A DNA stretch of 7,604 bases, from positions 1 to 7,604 of the forward strand of contig JAQWCT010000132.1 in assembly GCA_028705785.1 (NCBI GenBank), given 5' to 3'. The stretch's first letter is position 1, and each line of letters starts with the position of its first letter. The notes below the pieces were generated by a model. The model was given only the letters and a program-made list of their open reading frames with translations. It was not told the DNA's origin and searched no databases. The translations under genes and the position numbers were made by a program. This document shows, one piece after another, positions 6,444-7,604 of the stretch. This DNA is from Sulfurospirillaceae bacterium. Lineage in GTDB: Bacteria; Campylobacterota; Campylobacteria; Campylobacterales; Sulfurospirillaceae.

Positions 6444-7579
6444 TTAATTTAGCACAAAAAGATATTGCCCATTCTTTAGGCAAGTTTCTGACGACAGCCA
6501 CTGGTGTTGGGATGCTTTTAGGCGTTGTTCTCATTATGATAGGCGTTTATCGTGGTCTGGTTGATGATGCGAGTATTTTGCTTAAAGATACAAGGGCTGA
6601 TTTATGGATAGTTCAACAAGATACACTAGGACCCTTTGCGGAGAGTTCTCGTATCCATGAAGACATTAAACATCAAATCAAACTCTTTAGAGGCGTTAAA
6701 GATGTTTCAGCAGTGACTTTTCAAAGTCTTCAGCTTTATCGCAATGCTCTTCCCATAAGAGTTTTTGCTATTGGTTACGATATCGGCTCTTTCTATACTC
6801 CTCATCTTTTAGCAGAGGGTCGATCCATTATTGCTAGCCACTTTGAGATTGTTGTGGATGCAAAAACAGGTTTTAAACTAGGTGAGCGTATCACCATTGG
6901 AAGAGATATTTTTACCGTTGTTGGTGTGACGCGAGATGCGGTCTCATCTAGCGGAGATTTTATGGTCTATTTTTCTCTTTCCGATGCGCAAAAAATCCAG
7001 TTTTTATCCAGTAACGAACAAATACGCAATGACCGAGCAAGAAATAGTGACCAAGGAGCGACAACCTCTACTGCCAATGCTATCATCGCCACACTGCATG
7101 ATGGTTTTGATCCTAAAGAAGTAGCACAAGAGATAGAAAGATGGAAACATATCAAGGTTTTTACACAATCCGAGCAACTAGACATCTTGACTAAAAATCT
7201 TGTTGAACGATCTTCTAAACAAATTGGATTGTTTACCTTTATTTTATTGCTGGTTGCTTCGGTCATTATCTCCTTGATTATCTACACCATGACAATGGGG
7301 AAAATTAAAGAAATTGCTATTTTAAAACTCATTGGTGCTTCTAACACGACTATCATTAAAATGATTGTACAACAATCTGTTTGGCTTGGTGTATTGGCAT
7401 TTATTGCGGGTAATATTTTTTCACATAGCGTAGTTGATTTATTTCCAAAACGAACAATTCTCATCACTTCAGATGCCCTTGCTCTTTTAGTGATAGTGAT
7501 TTTAGTCAGTATCGCGGGATCACTTTTTGGCGTTAAATCAGCCTTAAAAGTTGATCCAGCAAGTGCAATTGGAGGGTGA
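6440..7579 (+). CDS. ABC exporter permease, FtsX/MacB (DevC-like) type
   Basis: Inner-membrane permease of a type VII (MacB-like) ABC exporter. The 379-residue product has the four-helix FtsX layout: TM1 about 17-37, a large periplasmic MacB_PCD-like domain (about 38-260), then TM2 about 262-284, TM3 about 305-327 and TM4 about 343-365. The cytoplasmic coupling segment KIKEIAILKLIGAS (288-301) and the C-terminal VDPASAIGG are family hallmarks. There is no Walker A or ABC signature, so unlike MacB the ATPase must be a separate protein, as in the DevBCA arrangement. The ATG at 6440 overlaps the adaptor stop (ATGA); AAGAG lies 9 bases upstream. The last codons GGA GGG serve as the ribosome binding site for the next gene. 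In this mechanism the permease transmits ATP-driven motion to periplasmic substrate rather than moving it through the membrane; substrate unknown. Confidence 0.92.
   Translation: MINLAQKDIAHSLGKFLTTATGVGMLLGVVLIMIGVYRGLVDDASILLKDTRADLWIVQQDTLGPFAESSRIHEDIKHQIKLFRGVKDVSAVTFQSLQLYRNALPIRVFAIGYDIGSFYTPHLLAEGRSIIASHFEIVVDAKTGFKLGERITIGRDIFTVVGVTRDAVSSSGDFMVYFSLSDAQKIQFLSSNEQIRNDRARNSDQGATTSTANAIIATLHDGFDPKEVAQEIERWKHIKVFTQSEQLDILTKNLVERSSKQIGLFTFILLLVASVIISLIIYTMTMGKIKEIAILKLIGASNTTIIKMIVQQSVWLGVLAFIAGNIFSHSVVDLFPKRTILITSDALALLVIVILVSIAGSLFGVKSALKVDPASAIGG
7571..7576 (+). promoter_or_regulatory. Shine-Dalgarno of the fourth operon gene, inside the permease C-terminus
   Basis: GGAGGG, the last two sense codons of the permease gene, lies 9 bases before the ATG at 7586-7588. 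It is the strongest ribosome binding site match in the window and supports reading that ATG as the next gene's start. Confidence 0.75.
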
Positions 7580-7585
7580 AAATTC

Positions 7586-7604
7586 ATGGAGCATCAAAAC
7601 AGTG
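7586..7604 (+). CDS. Start of the next operon gene, probably the ABC ATP-binding subunit
   Basis: Only six codons (MEHQNS) are in the window, so no domain is visible. The ATG follows a strong GGAGGG site, is 6 bases after the permease stop and is on the same strand. An FtsX/MacB-type permease without an ATPase domain needs a separate ATP-binding protein, which is commonly encoded beside it. That role is inferred from context only. Confidence 0.55.

Noticed and set aside
6967..7587. Minus-strand open frames of 99 and 101 codons opposite the permease
   Set aside because: No ribosome site or recognisable domain; fully covered by the well-supported FtsX-type permease gene.

Overview
The window looks like chromosomal DNA from a Campylobacterota (epsilonproteobacterial) species, most like Sulfurospirillum or a close relative. 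This rests on AT-rich codon use, T-rich promoters without a clear -35, and a housekeeping set typical of that group (SerB, a Tal of the roughly 330-residue class, an L25/CTC-type RplY, Pth). The genus is inferred from recall, not from a search.

Left block (1-3876, all minus strand): reading in the direction of transcription, the order is serB (phosphoserine phosphatase, GTG start), tal (transaldolase), a pilT/pilU-type pilus retraction ATPase, rplY (ribosomal protein L25) and pth (peptidyl-tRNA hydrolase, TTG start, running off the left edge). Gaps are 13, 9, 62 and 4 bases. serB-tal-pilT look like one transcript. rplY-pth are tightly coupled and probably have an extra promoter of their own in the 62-base gap.

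Divergent control region (3877-4023, 147 bases): it holds a perfect FNR/CRP-family palindrome, TTGAT-TTAC-ATCAA (3955-3968). A -10 element lies on each side: TACAAT (3991-3996) facing right and TATAAT (3907-3912) facing left. The palindrome is centred at -41.5 from the start site predicted for the rightward promoter, the classical class II activator position. It is centred at -61.5 from the start site predicted for the leftward promoter, a classical class I position.

Right block (4024-7604, all plus strand): a compact export operon encoding a TolC-type outer-membrane factor, an HlyD/MacA-type periplasmic adaptor, an FtsX/MacB-type (DevC-like) ABC permease without its own ATPase domain, and the first codons of a fourth gene that is probably the ATP-binding subunit. 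The first three genes are joined by two ATGA stop/start overlaps. The products would form a tripartite ABC exporter spanning both membranes; the substrate cannot be read from sequence. The main point of interest is that this exporter appears to be under direct control of an FNR/CRP-type regulator, which would tie export to oxygen, nitrosative or redox state. I found no RNA genes, mobile elements, CRISPR arrays or convincing terminators.
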